Source: Burkholderiales bacterium
GTDB lineage: Bacteria; Pseudomonadota; Gammaproteobacteria; Burkholderiales; Burkholderiaceae_C
DNA: 13,251 nt
Direction of reading: 5' to 3'
NCBI GenBank assembly: GCA_947372225.1
Contig: CANBSV010000076.1
Coordinates: 1-13,251 of the forward strand
Under the pieces are notes generated by a model, which worked only from the letters and a program-made list of their open reading frames with translations, had not been told where the DNA came from and searched no databases. Shown piece after piece: positions 1-10,700 of this stretch (positions within the stretch are counted from its first letter, which is position 1; each line of letters opens with the position of its first letter). Made by a program: the position numbers and the translations under genes.

Positions 1-2355
<2,355 letters not shown>

Positions 2356-2387
2356 CCCCTGAAGCCCGCCAAACGGATGCTTCCCCC

Positions 2388-2414
2388 TAAAGATTGGCTC
2401 GCACGGGCCGATCA
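2388..2414 (+). promoter_or_regulatory. Sigma-28 (FliA) promoter for the chemoreceptor gene
   Basis: TAAA at 2388-2391, then exactly 15 bases, then GCCGATCA at 2407-2414. The enterobacterial FliA consensus is TAAA-N15-GCCGATAA, so the -35 and spacing are perfect and the -10 differs at one base. It lies 57 bp before the ATG of a methyl-accepting chemotaxis gene, a classic FliA target. Transcription would start near 2420. Confidence 0.85.
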
Positions 2415-2471
2415 CGCGGCCATTGACCTTGCCGGTGCAGGGACACGAAGGCATGAAGGCGGGGCTTCCAG

Positions 2472-4502
2472 ATGGATCACACGAGCGGCAACACCACAAC
2501 CCTGGGCGGTTTCAACCCGACCCACGTTCACCCGTGGCGCGACTTCTTCCGGTACCACGGCCCATGGGCTCCGGGAGTGCGGCTGTTCAGGTCACTGCGC
2601 TTCAGGAGCAAGGCCTTTCTGATCTCCGCGATCCTCCTGGCTCCGGCGTTCGTGGTGGGCAGCGCCTACCTCAACAGCGTCCAGGACCAGGTTCAGTTTT
2701 CGATCAAGGAACGCCAGGGCGTGGCGGTGATGCAGCGCGTGCTGCCGGTGCTGCAGGCCCTGCTGGAAGTGCGCAACGCCACCCGATCGACGCTGGGCGA
2801 CTACGACGCCACCCAGGACTACGCCGCCGCGCGCCAGAAATTCGACCAGTCGATCAAGGCCCTGGGTACTTTCCTGAAGGACAGCTCGGACCCGTTGCAA
2901 CTCACCCCGCGCATTGAAGACCTTCAGGCGAAGTGGCAGGCCACGGCCTCGTCCAGGAACGGCGCCGACGAAAAGGGACGCACGGTGTTCGGCCCGGTGA
3001 CCGAGGGCCTGATCAAGATCATCGAAAACGTGGGTGACGAGTCGAATCTGGTGCTGGATCCGGACCTGGACACCCTCTACATGATCAATGCGGTGTTCAT
3101 GACGATGCCCAAATCCAGTGAGGATCTGGGTCAACTGTGGGGCTGGGGCACCTATGGACTGTCCAAGGGCGGCCTGGACAATCCCGAGCTCTACAAGAAA
3201 TTCTCGGTCTGGAGCGCCGGTGCGGGCTCTGGCATTGACGCGGCCAAAAAGCTGTTCGGCCGCGCGATCGAGGTCAACCCGGGCTTGAAGGACCCACTGG
3301 ATCTCAAGGGCTTTGACGTGGCGCTGAAGTTCCAGAAGATCGCCGATGTGACCGAACTCATCAAGGCCGCTGCCGAGCCCAAGGAGGTCTACGACCAGGG
3401 CAAGGATGCCTTGCGTGCCTACTTCTCGGTGTTCGACAAGGCGCTGCCGGTGCTCGACGACCTCATCCAAAAGCGCGTGAGCGCCCTGGAACTTGCACGC
3501 AACATCAAGGGCCTGATCGTGGTGATCAGCCTGCTGGCCGGGGTGTACTTCTTCTACTGCTTCTCGCTGGTGATGTCTGGCGGCTTGCAGGAAGTGGCGC
3601 GGCACCTCGACAACATGGCCGATGGCGATCTCACAGCATCACCTCGGCCCTGGGGCAACGACGAGGCAGCGCACCTGATGCTGTCTCTGGCGCGCACTCA
3701 GCAAGCCATGCGACAGATCGTGACCGATGTTCGAGCCCAATCGGAATCCATCGTGCAGGCCAGCCGCGAGATCGCCTCCGGCTCGATGGATCTGTCTCAC
3801 CGAACGGAGCAGACCGCTGCCGAATTGCAGCAAACCGCCGCGTCGCTCGAGCAGATCAACTCGACGCTGGGCCACACGTCGGCGAACACCCAGAAGGCGG
3901 TCAACCTGGCCTCGGCCAACGAAGGCGACGCCGACAGTGGCGGCGGTGTGATCGCCAAGGCGATCGGCACCATGGGCGACATTCAGGCCGCTTCGGCGCG
4001 CGTGGGCGACATCATCGGCGTGATCGACGGCATTGCGTTCCAGACCAACATCCTGGCGCTGAACGCGGCGGTTGAAGCCGCGCGCGCCGGCGATCATGGA
4101 CGCGGGTTTGCCGTGGTGGCCTCCGAAGTGCGCACCTTGGCGCAACGCTCGGCGTCTGCCGCTCGCGAGATCAAGAAGCTGATCCACGACACCGTGGAAA
4201 AGGTGGAAAGCGGAACCGCTGTGGTCGCCGGCGCGGGCGACGCCATGAAGAAGCTGGTGGTCGGTGCCAAGTCCATCAACCGGCTTTTGAGCGAGATCGC
4301 GGTCGCCGCCGAACAGCAAGGCCGCGGCGTCGAGCAGGTCGGCCACTCCGTGACCGGGCTCGACGAGATGACGCAGCGCAACGCCGCTTTGGTCGAGCAA
4401 ACCGCATCGGCATCGACCGAACTCAGGCAGCGCGCCGAGAGCCTGGTGGAAGCGGTTGCGCGGTTCAAGGTCGACCGCTCCGAACTTCGCGTCGGGGCTT
4501 GA
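2472..4502 (+). CDS. Methyl-accepting chemotaxis protein (transmembrane chemoreceptor)
   Basis: The protein has 676 residues. It senses a ligand in the periplasm and controls CheA through its cytoplasmic hairpin. An unusually long N-terminal cytoplasmic stretch (about 46 residues) precedes TM1 (residues 48-67). A large, mostly helical periplasmic domain (about 68-346) contains NLVLDPDLDTLYMINAV, a motif seen in a group of proteobacterial receptors. TM2 is at 347-368, followed by HAMP (about 369-425) and the signalling domain. The invariant hairpin tip is present from residue 514 (IIGVIDGIAFQTNILALNAA, then GRGFAVVASEVRTLAQRS). The C-terminus ends in RVGA and lacks a CheR/CheB-tethering NWETF-type pentapeptide, so adaptation enzymes must dock elsewhere. 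The ATG at 2472 is chosen because it gives the basic pre-TM segment and follows a GAAGGCGGGG purine tract. A FliA-type promoter lies just upstream, linking expression to flagellar synthesis. The ligand cannot be told from sequence. Confidence 0.95.
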   Translation: MDHTSGNTTTLGGFNPTHVHPWRDFFRYHGPWAPGVRLFRSLRFRSKAFLISAILLAPAFVVGSAYLNSVQDQVQFSIKERQGVAVMQRVLPVLQALLEVRNATRSTLGDYDATQDYAAARQKFDQSIKALGTFLKDSSDPLQLTPRIEDLQAKWQATASSRNGADEKGRTVFGPVTEGLIKIIENVGDESNLVLDPDLDTLYMINAVFMTMPKSSEDLGQLWGWGTYGLSKGGLDNPELYKKFSVWSAGAGSGIDAAKKLFGRAIEVNPGLKDPLDLKGFDVALKFQKIADVTELIKAAAEPKEVYDQGKDALRAYFSVFDKALPVLDDLIQKRVSALELARNIKGLIVVISLLAGVYFFYCFSLVMSGGLQEVARHLDNMADGDLTASPRPWGNDEAAHLMLSLARTQQAMRQIVTDVRAQSESIVQASREIASGSMDLSHRTEQTAAELQQTAASLEQINSTLGHTSANTQKAVNLASANEGDADSGGGVIAKAIGTMGDIQAASARVGDIIGVIDGIAFQTNILALNAAVEAARAGDHGRGFAVVASEVRTLAQRSASAAREIKKLIHDTVEKVESGTAVVAGAGDAMKKLVVGAKSINRLLSEIAVAAEQQGRGVEQVGHSVTGLDEMTQRNAALVEQTASASTELRQRAESLVEAVARFKVDRSELRVGA

Positions 4503-4574
4503 AGCGCACGCCGTCGACACCCTGACCGCCGCCGTCGCGTGCTCGCCGACGTGCAGCGGCTGAGTGCTGGCGGC

Positions 4575-4611
4575 CAGCCACAGGGAAAGACCCCGGCCGC
4601 TTCTTCACATC
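4575..4611 (+). terminator. Possible intrinsic terminator after the chemoreceptor gene
   Basis: GCGGCC and GGCCGC can pair around an inner GGG-AAAGA-CCC hairpin, followed by TTCTTC. The stem is interrupted and the T tract is short, so this is only a candidate. It lies about 70 bp past the receptor stop and before the ribosome binding site of the next gene. Confidence 0.3.
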
Positions 4612-4658
4612 GCCCCTTGCGAGCGCAAACCCGACACAGTCGCTAAAGTGCTCGGGCC

Positions 4659-4665
4659 AAGGAGG
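4659..4665 (+). promoter_or_regulatory. Strong Shine-Dalgarno for the PsiE-family gene
   Basis: AAGGAGG at 4659-4665 is a full match to the anti-Shine-Dalgarno. It is 5 nt from a GTG (4671) and 8 nt from the next in-frame codon, ATG (4674). The ATG spacing is the more usual one, so 4674 may be the real start. Confidence 0.8.
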
Positions 4666-4670
4666 TCGAT

Positions 4671-5030
4671 GTGATGATCAAACGAGTCATAGACGGGACC
4701 GAGAAGTTCTTTCTCGTGCTGATTGCCGGATTCACCGTGGTCGCGATGGGCCAGGAAATCGTCTCGCTGTATGAACACGGCAAGGTGGCGCTGGAAGACC
4801 TGCTGCTGATGTTCATCTTTGCCGAGGTGCTCGGCATGCTCGGGGCGTTCTACACCAAGCAAAGCGACCTGATCACGCTGCCGCTGTTCATCGCGATGAC
4901 CGCCTTGAGCCGCCTGATCGTGCTGCAAAGCAAGGAGACCGACCCGGTCGTCCTGATCTACGAAGGTGGCGCCATCCTGCTCATCGCACTGGCGTGCTGG
5001 CTGGTCAGCAAGATGCGCCCGTCGCGCTGA
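4671..5030 (+). CDS. PsiE-family (phosphate-starvation-inducible) small membrane protein
   Basis: The protein has 119 residues from GTG 4671, or 118 from the adjacent ATG at 4674. It is an integral inner-membrane protein with four hydrophobic segments at about residues 10-30, 40-62, 66-84 and 92-113. Charged or acidic motifs lie between them (GQEIVSLYEHG, ALEDLLLMFIFAEVLGML, KETDPVVLIYEG), the pattern I associate with the PsiE family (COG3223). E. coli PsiE is phosphate-starvation induced, but the molecular function of the family is not known. I see no Pho box upstream, so phosphate control is not shown here. The gene stands alone and converges on a small minus-strand gene, with a terminator between them. 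Confidence 0.8.
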   Translation: MMIKRVIDGTEKFFLVLIAGFTVVAMGQEIVSLYEHGKVALEDLLLMFIFAEVLGMLGAFYTKQSDLITLPLFIAMTALSRLIVLQSKETDPVVLIYEGGAILLIALACWLVSKMRPSR

Positions 5031-5042
5031 TTCGGGCGCGTT

Positions 5043-5073
5043 GGCAAAAGAAACGGCCCGCATGCGGCGGGCC
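5043..5073 (-). terminator. Intrinsic terminator of the minus-strand secreted-protein gene
   Basis: On the minus strand, GGCCCGC-CGCAT-GCGGGCC (5073 to 5055) forms a perfect 7-bp stem with a 5-nt loop, followed at once by GTTTCTTTTGCC. It starts 20 bp beyond the stop codon at 5094. On the plus strand no T tract follows, so it mainly serves the minus gene, though the hairpin may also help end the PsiE transcript. Confidence 0.8.
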
Positions 5074-5093
5074 TGGTCAGGGGCTGGCGGCGA

Positions 5094-5333
5094 TCACGCC
5101 GGCAGACGGCGTCTCGTCGCAGCCCCCAGCAGTCCCATTCCCCCGGTGAGGATCAACCATTGGGTGGCGGGCAAAGCAGCGCCTGCGCCGGATGCCTGTT
5201 GCACCGGCACCTCGACGAAGCGCGCGGCCTTGGCTCCAGATGCACTGGTCTTGCCTTGATCCAGGCCCGAAGCCTGAGCGACTGAAAGGGAGCCTGCCAA
5301 CACCAGCGCTGCGAAAAATCGAATCTTGTTCAT
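5094..5333 (-). CDS. Small secreted protein with signal peptide and CTERM-like C-terminal tail
   Basis: The protein has 79 residues and I do not recognise a named family. The N-terminus is a good Sec signal peptide (MNKIRFFAALVLAGSLSVAQA, cut after AQA). The mature part is about 30 low-complexity, Ala/Gly/Ser/Lys-rich residues. The C-terminus has three parts: a short LPATQW motif, a hydrophobic run with glycines (LILTGGMGLLG) and a basic end (ATRRR). This layout resembles PEP-CTERM and IPTL-CTERM sorting signals, which are handled by exosortase/archaeosortase-type enzymes, but the motif is not the canonical VPEP or IPTL. The ATG at 5333 gives the signal peptide its exact start. A matching terminator supports a real transcript. 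The protein could be a cell-surface or matrix protein, or simply an inner-membrane hairpin protein. No sortase gene is in the window. Confidence 0.65.
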   Translation of the reverse strand: MNKIRFFAALVLAGSLSVAQASGLDQGKTSASGAKAARFVEVPVQQASGAGAALPATQWLILTGGMGLLGAATRRRLPA

Positions 5334-5624
5334 GGGGCTCTACTTCACGAAAAAAGGCTGCCGGAATACCAATGGTGTGCAAACCAAATCAACCCAAAAC
5401 GGTACCGCTATGGTTGAACTTCAATGAGTCAGGAACAAGTCTGTCTGCATGGCCCATTCGGGCCGGTCCAGGCCCTGGGAGGGCCACTTAGAATCCAGCT
5501 CGAGCCTTGGCGCCAAACGGCACCGGCACCCTGAAAAACCGGGTACCGACCGGAGCCCCACCTCAGCTCACACCCCGCCACGGCCCGCTCAGGGCCGTTC
5601 CTGTTTCTGACACCACCTGCGCCG
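5334..5624. other. Divergent intergenic region between the small secreted-protein gene and trmB
   Basis: About 290 bp with no gene that I can support. The part from about 5341 to 5440 is clearly more AT-rich than its surroundings, as expected for a promoter region. A TAGAAT at 5489-5494 is a plausible -10 for rightward transcription, but no good -35 is seen 17 bp upstream. GGCCC/GGGCC palindromes crowd 5450-5485. On the minus strand, TTGATT-18-TATTCC (5392 to 5363) is a weak sigma-70-like pair for the small gene. Confidence 0.4.
5580..5610 (+). terminator. Terminator-like leader hairpin just upstream of trmB
   Basis: ACGGCCC-GCTCA-GGGCCGT (5580-5598) is a perfect 7-bp stem with a 5-nt loop, followed by TCCTGTTTCTG. 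It lies 26 bp before the trmB ATG in the sense orientation, and no plus-strand gene ends near it. It may be a leader or attenuation hairpin of trmB, or the end of a short RNA. The T tract is broken, so termination is uncertain. Confidence 0.4.
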
Positions 5625-6356
5625 ATGACCCTGCCGCCCACACCGATGGATGCGCCCGACGAGGGCGGATCGGTTGCCGCATCCAACACGCCGCGCCGGG
5701 CGATCAAGTCGTTCGTGCTGCGCGCCGGGCGCATGGGCAGCGGGCAGGTGCGCGCGATGGAAGAACTCGGGCCGGCCTATGTGCTGCCCTATGCCGCGCA
5801 GCCGCTGGACGCGGCGCAGGCGTTCGGGCGCAGCGCACCGGTGGTGCTCGAGATCGGCTTTGGCATGGGTGATGCCACCGCCGCCATCGCCGCGGCACTG
5901 CCCGACACCGACTTTCTGGGCGTGGAGGTGCACTCGCCGGGCGTGGGCGCGCTGCTCAAGCTGATCGGCCAACAGGGTTTGAGCAACATCCGCATCGTGC
6001 GGCACGACGCGGTCGAGGTGCTCGACCACATGATCGCGCCGGGCTCTCTGGGCGGCGTGCATGTATTTTTCCCCGACCCGTGGCACAAGAAGAAGCACAA
6101 CAAGCGCCGTCTGATCCAGCCGGAATTCGTGGCGCGGCTGTGCACGCGGCTGGCAAGTGGCGGCTACCTGCACTGTGCGACCGACTGGCAGCCCTACGCC
6201 GAACAGATGCTCGAGGTGCTGAGCGCTGAGCCCGCACTGCGCAACACCGCCGAGGGCTACGCGCCGCGGCCACACTACCGGCCGCTCACCAAGTTCGAGC
6301 GGCGTGGCCTCAAGCTCGGCCACGGCGTGTGGGACCTGGTGTTCCAGCGGGTGTGA
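5625..6356 (+). CDS. trmB: tRNA (guanine-N7)-methyltransferase (m7G46)
   Basis: The protein has 243 residues. It transfers a methyl group from S-adenosylmethionine to N7 of G46 in the tRNA variable loop, in the cytoplasm. SAM-binding motif I is EIGFGMG at residues 76-82, followed by the acidic strand-2 end GVEVHSPG. The family hallmark FFPDPWHKKKHNKRR has its aspartate at residue 151 (6075-6077). HCATDW and the C-terminal TKFERRG are also present. Length and motif order are normal for bacterial TrmB. About 45 N-terminal residues before motif I are variable, and I see no clear Shine-Dalgarno before 5625. A second in-frame ATG at 5646 (MDAPDEGG) is an alternative start. A terminator directly follows the stop, so trmB is probably monocistronic and not part of the efflux operon. 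Confidence 0.95.
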   Translation: MTLPPTPMDAPDEGGSVAASNTPRRAIKSFVLRAGRMGSGQVRAMEELGPAYVLPYAAQPLDAAQAFGRSAPVVLEIGFGMGDATAAIAAALPDTDFLGVEVHSPGVGALLKLIGQQGLSNIRIVRHDAVEVLDHMIAPGSLGGVHVFFPDPWHKKKHNKRRLIQPEFVARLCTRLASGGYLHCATDWQPYAEQMLEVLSAEPALRNTAEGYAPRPHYRPLTKFERRGLKLGHGVWDLVFQRV

Positions 6357-6380
6357 CCGGCTGCACCGCCGGGTTTTCGT
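6357..6380 (+). terminator. Intrinsic terminator of trmB
   Basis: CCGGC-TGCACC-GCCGG (6357-6372) begins at the base after the trmB stop and is followed by GTTTTCGT. The stem is only 5 bp, but it is GC-only and the placement is ideal. Confidence 0.6.
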
Positions 6381-6417
6381 TATCGTGCTAGGGTTCCCAC
6401 CAAGTCGCGACCTGCAT

Positions 6418-6432
6418 CACGAAGCCCTCGTG
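6418..6432. promoter_or_regulatory. Inverted repeat upstream of the efflux operon, possible operator
   Basis: CACGA-AGCCC-TCGTG is a perfect 5-bp inverted repeat with a 5-nt spacer, 57 bp before the adaptor start codon and inside the only intergenic gap in front of the operon (6381-6489). Such a palindrome could bind a dimeric regulator, but a repeat this short can arise by chance in GC-rich DNA. No convincing sigma-70 pair was found nearby. Confidence 0.25.
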
Positions 6433-6489
6433 GCCGTGGGTCCGCGCGAGCTTCACCCCCTCCCGTTTGCTGGCCCGAGATCCCTGACC

Positions 6490-7716
6490 ATGATTGCTGC
6501 TCGCCTGAAATCCGTCTCCCAAGCCAGCTGCGGTGCTGCCGCGCTGATCGCGATGTTGCTGGCGGGCGGTTGCTCCAAGCCAGGCGCGCCAGCCGGCGGG
6601 CCGCCGGGAGCAGCACCGGTGTCGGTGGCAGCGGCCGCACAGCGCACGGTGGGCGACAACTACGAATTCACCGGCCGGCTCGAAGCCCCGCGCTGGGTTG
6701 AGGTTCGCCCGCGCATCGGCGGCACGATCGAGCGGGTGCACTTCAAGGACGGTGCGCGCGTGGCCGCCGGCGCGCCGCTGTTCACCATCGACCCCAAGCC
6801 CTACGAAGCCGAACTGGCGCGCGCGCAATCGCAGCTGGCCGCAGCGCGCTCGCGCGCCGAGCTGGCCACCCAGGACCTCGCCCGCGCCCAGAAATTGCTG
6901 GAGTCCAAGGCAGTGTCGCGCCAGGAATTCGACCAGCTCACGTCGGGCGCGGCCACCAGCACCGCCGACATACGCGCGGCCGAAGCGGCGCTGCACATCG
7001 CTCAACTCAACCTGGGCTACACCCAGGTCACCGCGCCGATCTCCGGACAGCTCTCGCGCGCCGTGCTGACAGAAGGCAATCTCGTCACGCCGCAAAGCGT
7101 GCTGACCACGCTGGTGTCCACGCAAACCGTCTACGCCTACTTCGACGGCAGCGAGCAGATCTTCCTGCAGTTGCGCAAGGGTGAACCGGGGCTGCGCGTG
7201 GTCCACATGGGGCTGGCCGACGAGGCCGGCTTCCCGCACGAAGGCCGCATCGACTTCATCGACAACCAGCTCAACGCGCAAACCGGCTCGATCCGCATGC
7301 GCGCCGTGTTCGACAACGCCCACGGGGATTTCACGCCGGGTCTGTTCGCACGGCTGCAGCTGGCCGGCGGCGTGCCGTACGCGGCCGTGCTCACACCCGA
7401 GCGGGCCATCGTCACCGACCAGAGCAAGAAGCTGCTGTTCGTGATCGGCGAAGGCAACGTGGCACAGCCGCGTGAGGTGCAACTCGGCACGCTGATGGAC
7501 GGCATGCGCGTGATCACGCACGGCCTGAAGGCCGGGGAGATGGTGGTGGTGGATGGTCTGCAGCGGGTGCGCCCCGGCGCCCCGGTCACGCCGATCAAGG
7601 TCGAAACGGACGCGCGCGGCATGCCCATCGCGCCTCCGGCGCCGGGGGCGCCGCCCGCCGCGCCGGCAGCCGCCTCCGCCCCCGCGGTGCCCGCCTCCGC
7701 CGCGTCAGCCGCCTGA
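6490..7716 (+). CDS. RND efflux periplasmic adaptor lipoprotein (MexE/AcrA type)
   Basis: The protein has 408 residues from ATG 6490. This start is chosen because it yields a basic n-region, a hydrophobic run and a lipobox LAGGC with the lipidated cysteine at residue 28; the frame continues upstream but has no signal-like start there. The membrane fusion protein links the inner-membrane pump to the outer-membrane channel. Seen in order: the first half of the lipoyl/barrel-sandwich domain (EVRPRIGGTIERVHFKDG), an alpha-helical hairpin coiled coil (about residues 105-170, rich in Ala/Gln/Arg/Glu), the second lipoyl half (VTAPISGQLSRAVLTEGNLV), then beta-barrel and membrane-proximal domains. MGLADEAGFPHEGRIDFIDNQ and RMRAVFDN are close to what I recall of MexE-type adaptors. 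An Ala/Pro-rich C-terminal tail of about 30 residues is probably disordered. The gene is first in a three-gene operon, with 10 bp to the pump gene. Confidence 0.93.
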   Translation: MIAARLKSVSQASCGAAALIAMLLAGGCSKPGAPAGGPPGAAPVSVAAAAQRTVGDNYEFTGRLEAPRWVEVRPRIGGTIERVHFKDGARVAAGAPLFTIDPKPYEAELARAQSQLAAARSRAELATQDLARAQKLLESKAVSRQEFDQLTSGAATSTADIRAAEAALHIAQLNLGYTQVTAPISGQLSRAVLTEGNLVTPQSVLTTLVSTQTVYAYFDGSEQIFLQLRKGEPGLRVVHMGLADEAGFPHEGRIDFIDNQLNAQTGSIRMRAVFDNAHGDFTPGLFARLQLAGGVPYAAVLTPERAIVTDQSKKLLFVIGEGNVAQPREVQLGTLMDGMRVITHGLKAGEMVVVDGLQRVRPGAPVTPIKVETDARGMPIAPPAPGAPPAAPAAASAPAVPASAASAA

Positions 7717-7726
7717 AGCCGCCACG

Positions 7727-10700
7727 ATGAACATCTCGCGCTTTTTCATCGACCGGCCGATCTTCGCGGCCGTGCTGTCGGTCGTGGTCACGCTGGTGGG
7801 CACGATGGCCCTGTTCGTGCTGCCGATCTCCGAGTACCCCGAGGTCACACCGCCACAGGTGGTGGTGCGCGCGCAGTTCCCCGGCGCCAACGCGCGGGTG
7901 ATCGCCGAGACCGTGTCCACGCCGCTTGAAGAGCAGTTGAACGGCATCGACGGCTTGCTCTACATGAGCAGCCTGGCCACGGCCGATGGCGCGATGACGC
8001 TCACGCTGAGCTTCAAGATCGGCACCAACCCGGAAGCCGCCGAAACCGCGGTGCAAAACCGCGTCACGCGTGCCACGCCGCGCCTGCCCGAGATCGTGCG
8101 GCAGATCGGCATCACCACCGAGAAAAGCTCGCCCAACCTGACCATGGTGGTTCACATGGTCTCGCCCGACAACCGCTACGACGCGCTGTACCTGCGCAAC
8201 TACGCGGTGCTCAACGTGCGCGATGCGCTGTACCGCATTCCGGGCATGGGCTCGGTGCAGGCGTTCGGCTCGGGCGACTACGCCATGCGGGTGTGGCTTG
8301 ACCCGCAAAAGCTGGCTGCGCGCAACCTGACCTCGGGCGACGTGGTGGCCGCGCTGCGCGAGCAAAACGCGCAGGTCGCCGCTGGCGTGGTCGGCAGCAC
8401 GCCGGCGACCAAGGGCACCGAATTCCAGCTCGCCATCAACACCCAAGGGCGCCTGTCCACCGAAGAACAGTTCGCCGACGTGATCGTCAAGGCCGATCCG
8501 GTGGATCGCTCTTTGATCCGCATCAAGGACCTCGGGCGCGTCGAACTCGGCCCCAACACCTACTCGCTGGGCTCGCTGCTCAACAACAAGGAAGCCTCGG
8601 CGATCGCCATCTTTCAGGCGCCGAATTCCAATGCGCTGCAACTGGCCAGCGACGTGCGCGCCACCATGGCGCGGCTCAAGGCCGACTTTCCGGACGGCGT
8701 CGACTACGACATCGTCTACGACCCCACGCGCTTCGTGCAGACCTCGATCGAAAAGGTCATCTCCACGCTGATCGAAGCGGTGCTGCTGGTGGTCATCGTG
8801 GTGGTGGTGTTCCTGCAGACCTGGCGCGCTTCGCTGATCCCGTTGCTGGCCGTGCCGGTGTCCATCGTGGGCACCTTCGCAGTGCTGCTGATGCTGGGCT
8901 TTTCGATCAACACGCTCACGCTGTTCGGGCTGGTGCTGGCCATCGGCATCGTGGTCGATGACGCCATCGTGGTGGTCGAAAACGTCGAACGCAACATCGC
9001 CTCAGGGCTGAGCCCGCACGACGCCAGCGTCAAGGCGATGCAGGAGGTCTCCGGGCCGATCATCGCCATCGGGCTGGTGCTGTGCGCGGTGTTCGTGCCG
9101 CTGGCGTTCGTGAGCGGGCTGTCGGGCCAGTTCTACAAGCAGTTCGCCGTGACCATCGCGATCTCGACCGTCATCTCGGCGTTCAACTCGCTCACGCTGT
9201 CGCCCGCGCTGTGCGCCATCTTGCTGCAGCCGCACGACGCGCCCAAAGACCGCCTCACCCGCATCATCGACGCGCTGTTCGGCGGCTTTTTCCGCTGGTT
9301 CAACCGGTTCTTCAGCCGCAACGCGCAGCGCTACAGCGGCGTGGTGACCACCGCGGTGGTCAAGCGCAAGACGGTCTCGCTGGTGATCTACGCCGCGCTG
9401 CTGGGCGTGACAGTGTTCATGTTCACCAAGGTGCCCACCGGCTTCGTGCCGCAGCAAGACAAGCAGTACCTGATCGGCATCGCTCAGCTGCCCGATGGCG
9501 CGAGCCTCGAGCGCACCACGGCGGTCATTCGCCAGATGAGCGACATCGCCAAGTCAATCCCCGGCGTGCACGCCTCGGTGGCGTTTCCGGGATTGAGCAT
9601 CAACGGTTTCACCGCGGCGTCCAACTCGGGCATCGTGTTCCTCACGCTCGATCCGTTCGAGCAGCGCAACACGCCCGAGCTCAGCGCCAACGCGATCGTG
9701 GGTCAGGTGAATCAGCGGCTGGGCGTGATCCAGGGCGCGTTCCTGTTCGTGCTCAACCCGCCGCCGGTCAGCGGGCTGGGCAACGCGGGTGGCTTCAAGC
9801 TGCAGTTGCAAGACCGCTCGGGCGCCGGCGAGGTCGCGCTCAACGGCGCGGTGCAGCAGCTCATGGGCCGCATCTACGGCAATCCCAACAGCTCGATCAC
9901 CCAGGCCTTCAGCAGCTACCAGATCAACGTGCCGCAGCTGTTTGCCAACGTCGACCGGGTGCGCGCCAAGCAGATGGGCGTGAACCTCAACGACATCTAC
10001 GACACGATGCAGACCTACCTCGGGTCGCTGTATGTCAACGACTTCAACCGCTTCGGCAAGACCTACCAGGTGATCGTGCAGGCCGATGCGGGCCACCGCG
10101 CCCGCGCCGAAGACATCGGCAACCTGAAGATCCGCAACCGCGCCGGCGAGATGGTGCCGCTGGGCGCCATGATGACGGTGGAGCCCACCTTCGGGCCGGC
10201 TGCCGTGGGCCGCTACAACAGCGCCTACGCCGCCGACTTCAACGGCGCGGCCAAGCCTGGTTTCAGCTCGGGCGAGGCGCAAGCCGAGATGGAAAAGATC
10301 CTCGCTGAAACCCTGCCGCGCGGCATGGGCTACCAATGGACCGACCTGGTCTACCAGGAAAAGATCGCCGGCAACACGATGATCGTGATCTTCCCGCTGT
10401 GCGTGCTGCTGGTGTTTCTGGTGCTGGCGGCCACCTACGAGAGCTGGGTGCTGCCGCTGGCCATCATCCTGATCGTGCCGATGTGCATCCTGAGCGCCGT
10501 GATCGGCGTGTGGGGCAGCGGCTTTTTCGGGCAACCGGCCGACAACAACATCTTCACGCAGATCGCCTTTGTGGTGCTGGTCGGGCTGGCGTGCAAGAAC
10601 GCCATCCTGATCGTCGAGTTCGCCCGCGAGCTCGAGTTGCAAGGGCGCACGCCGGTGCAAGCGGTGGTCGAGTCGTGCCGGCTGCGGCTGCGCCCGATCC

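Noticed and set aside
2361..2383. Hairpin just after the kinase stop (GAAGCCCG ... CGG-AT-GCTTC)
   Set aside because: It has a 2-nt bulge and is followed by CCCCC, not a T tract, so it is not a convincing intrinsic terminator.
4612..4650. Possible sigma-70 promoter (TTGCGA ... CTAAAGT) before the PsiE-family gene
   Set aside because: The spacing between the two boxes is about 20-21 bp and the -10 matches poorly. No Pho box was found either.
4643..4668. TAAAGTGCTCGGGCC as a second FliA promoter
   Set aside because: After TAAA the GCC comes far too early and no GCCGAT follows at 15 bp, so it does not fit the sigma-28 pattern.
6388..7521. Long minus-strand open frame (377 residues) opposite the adaptor gene
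   Set aside because: It is antisense to a clear RND adaptor, its translation is Arg/Gly/His-rich with no recognisable motif, and such frames are common opposite GC-rich genes.
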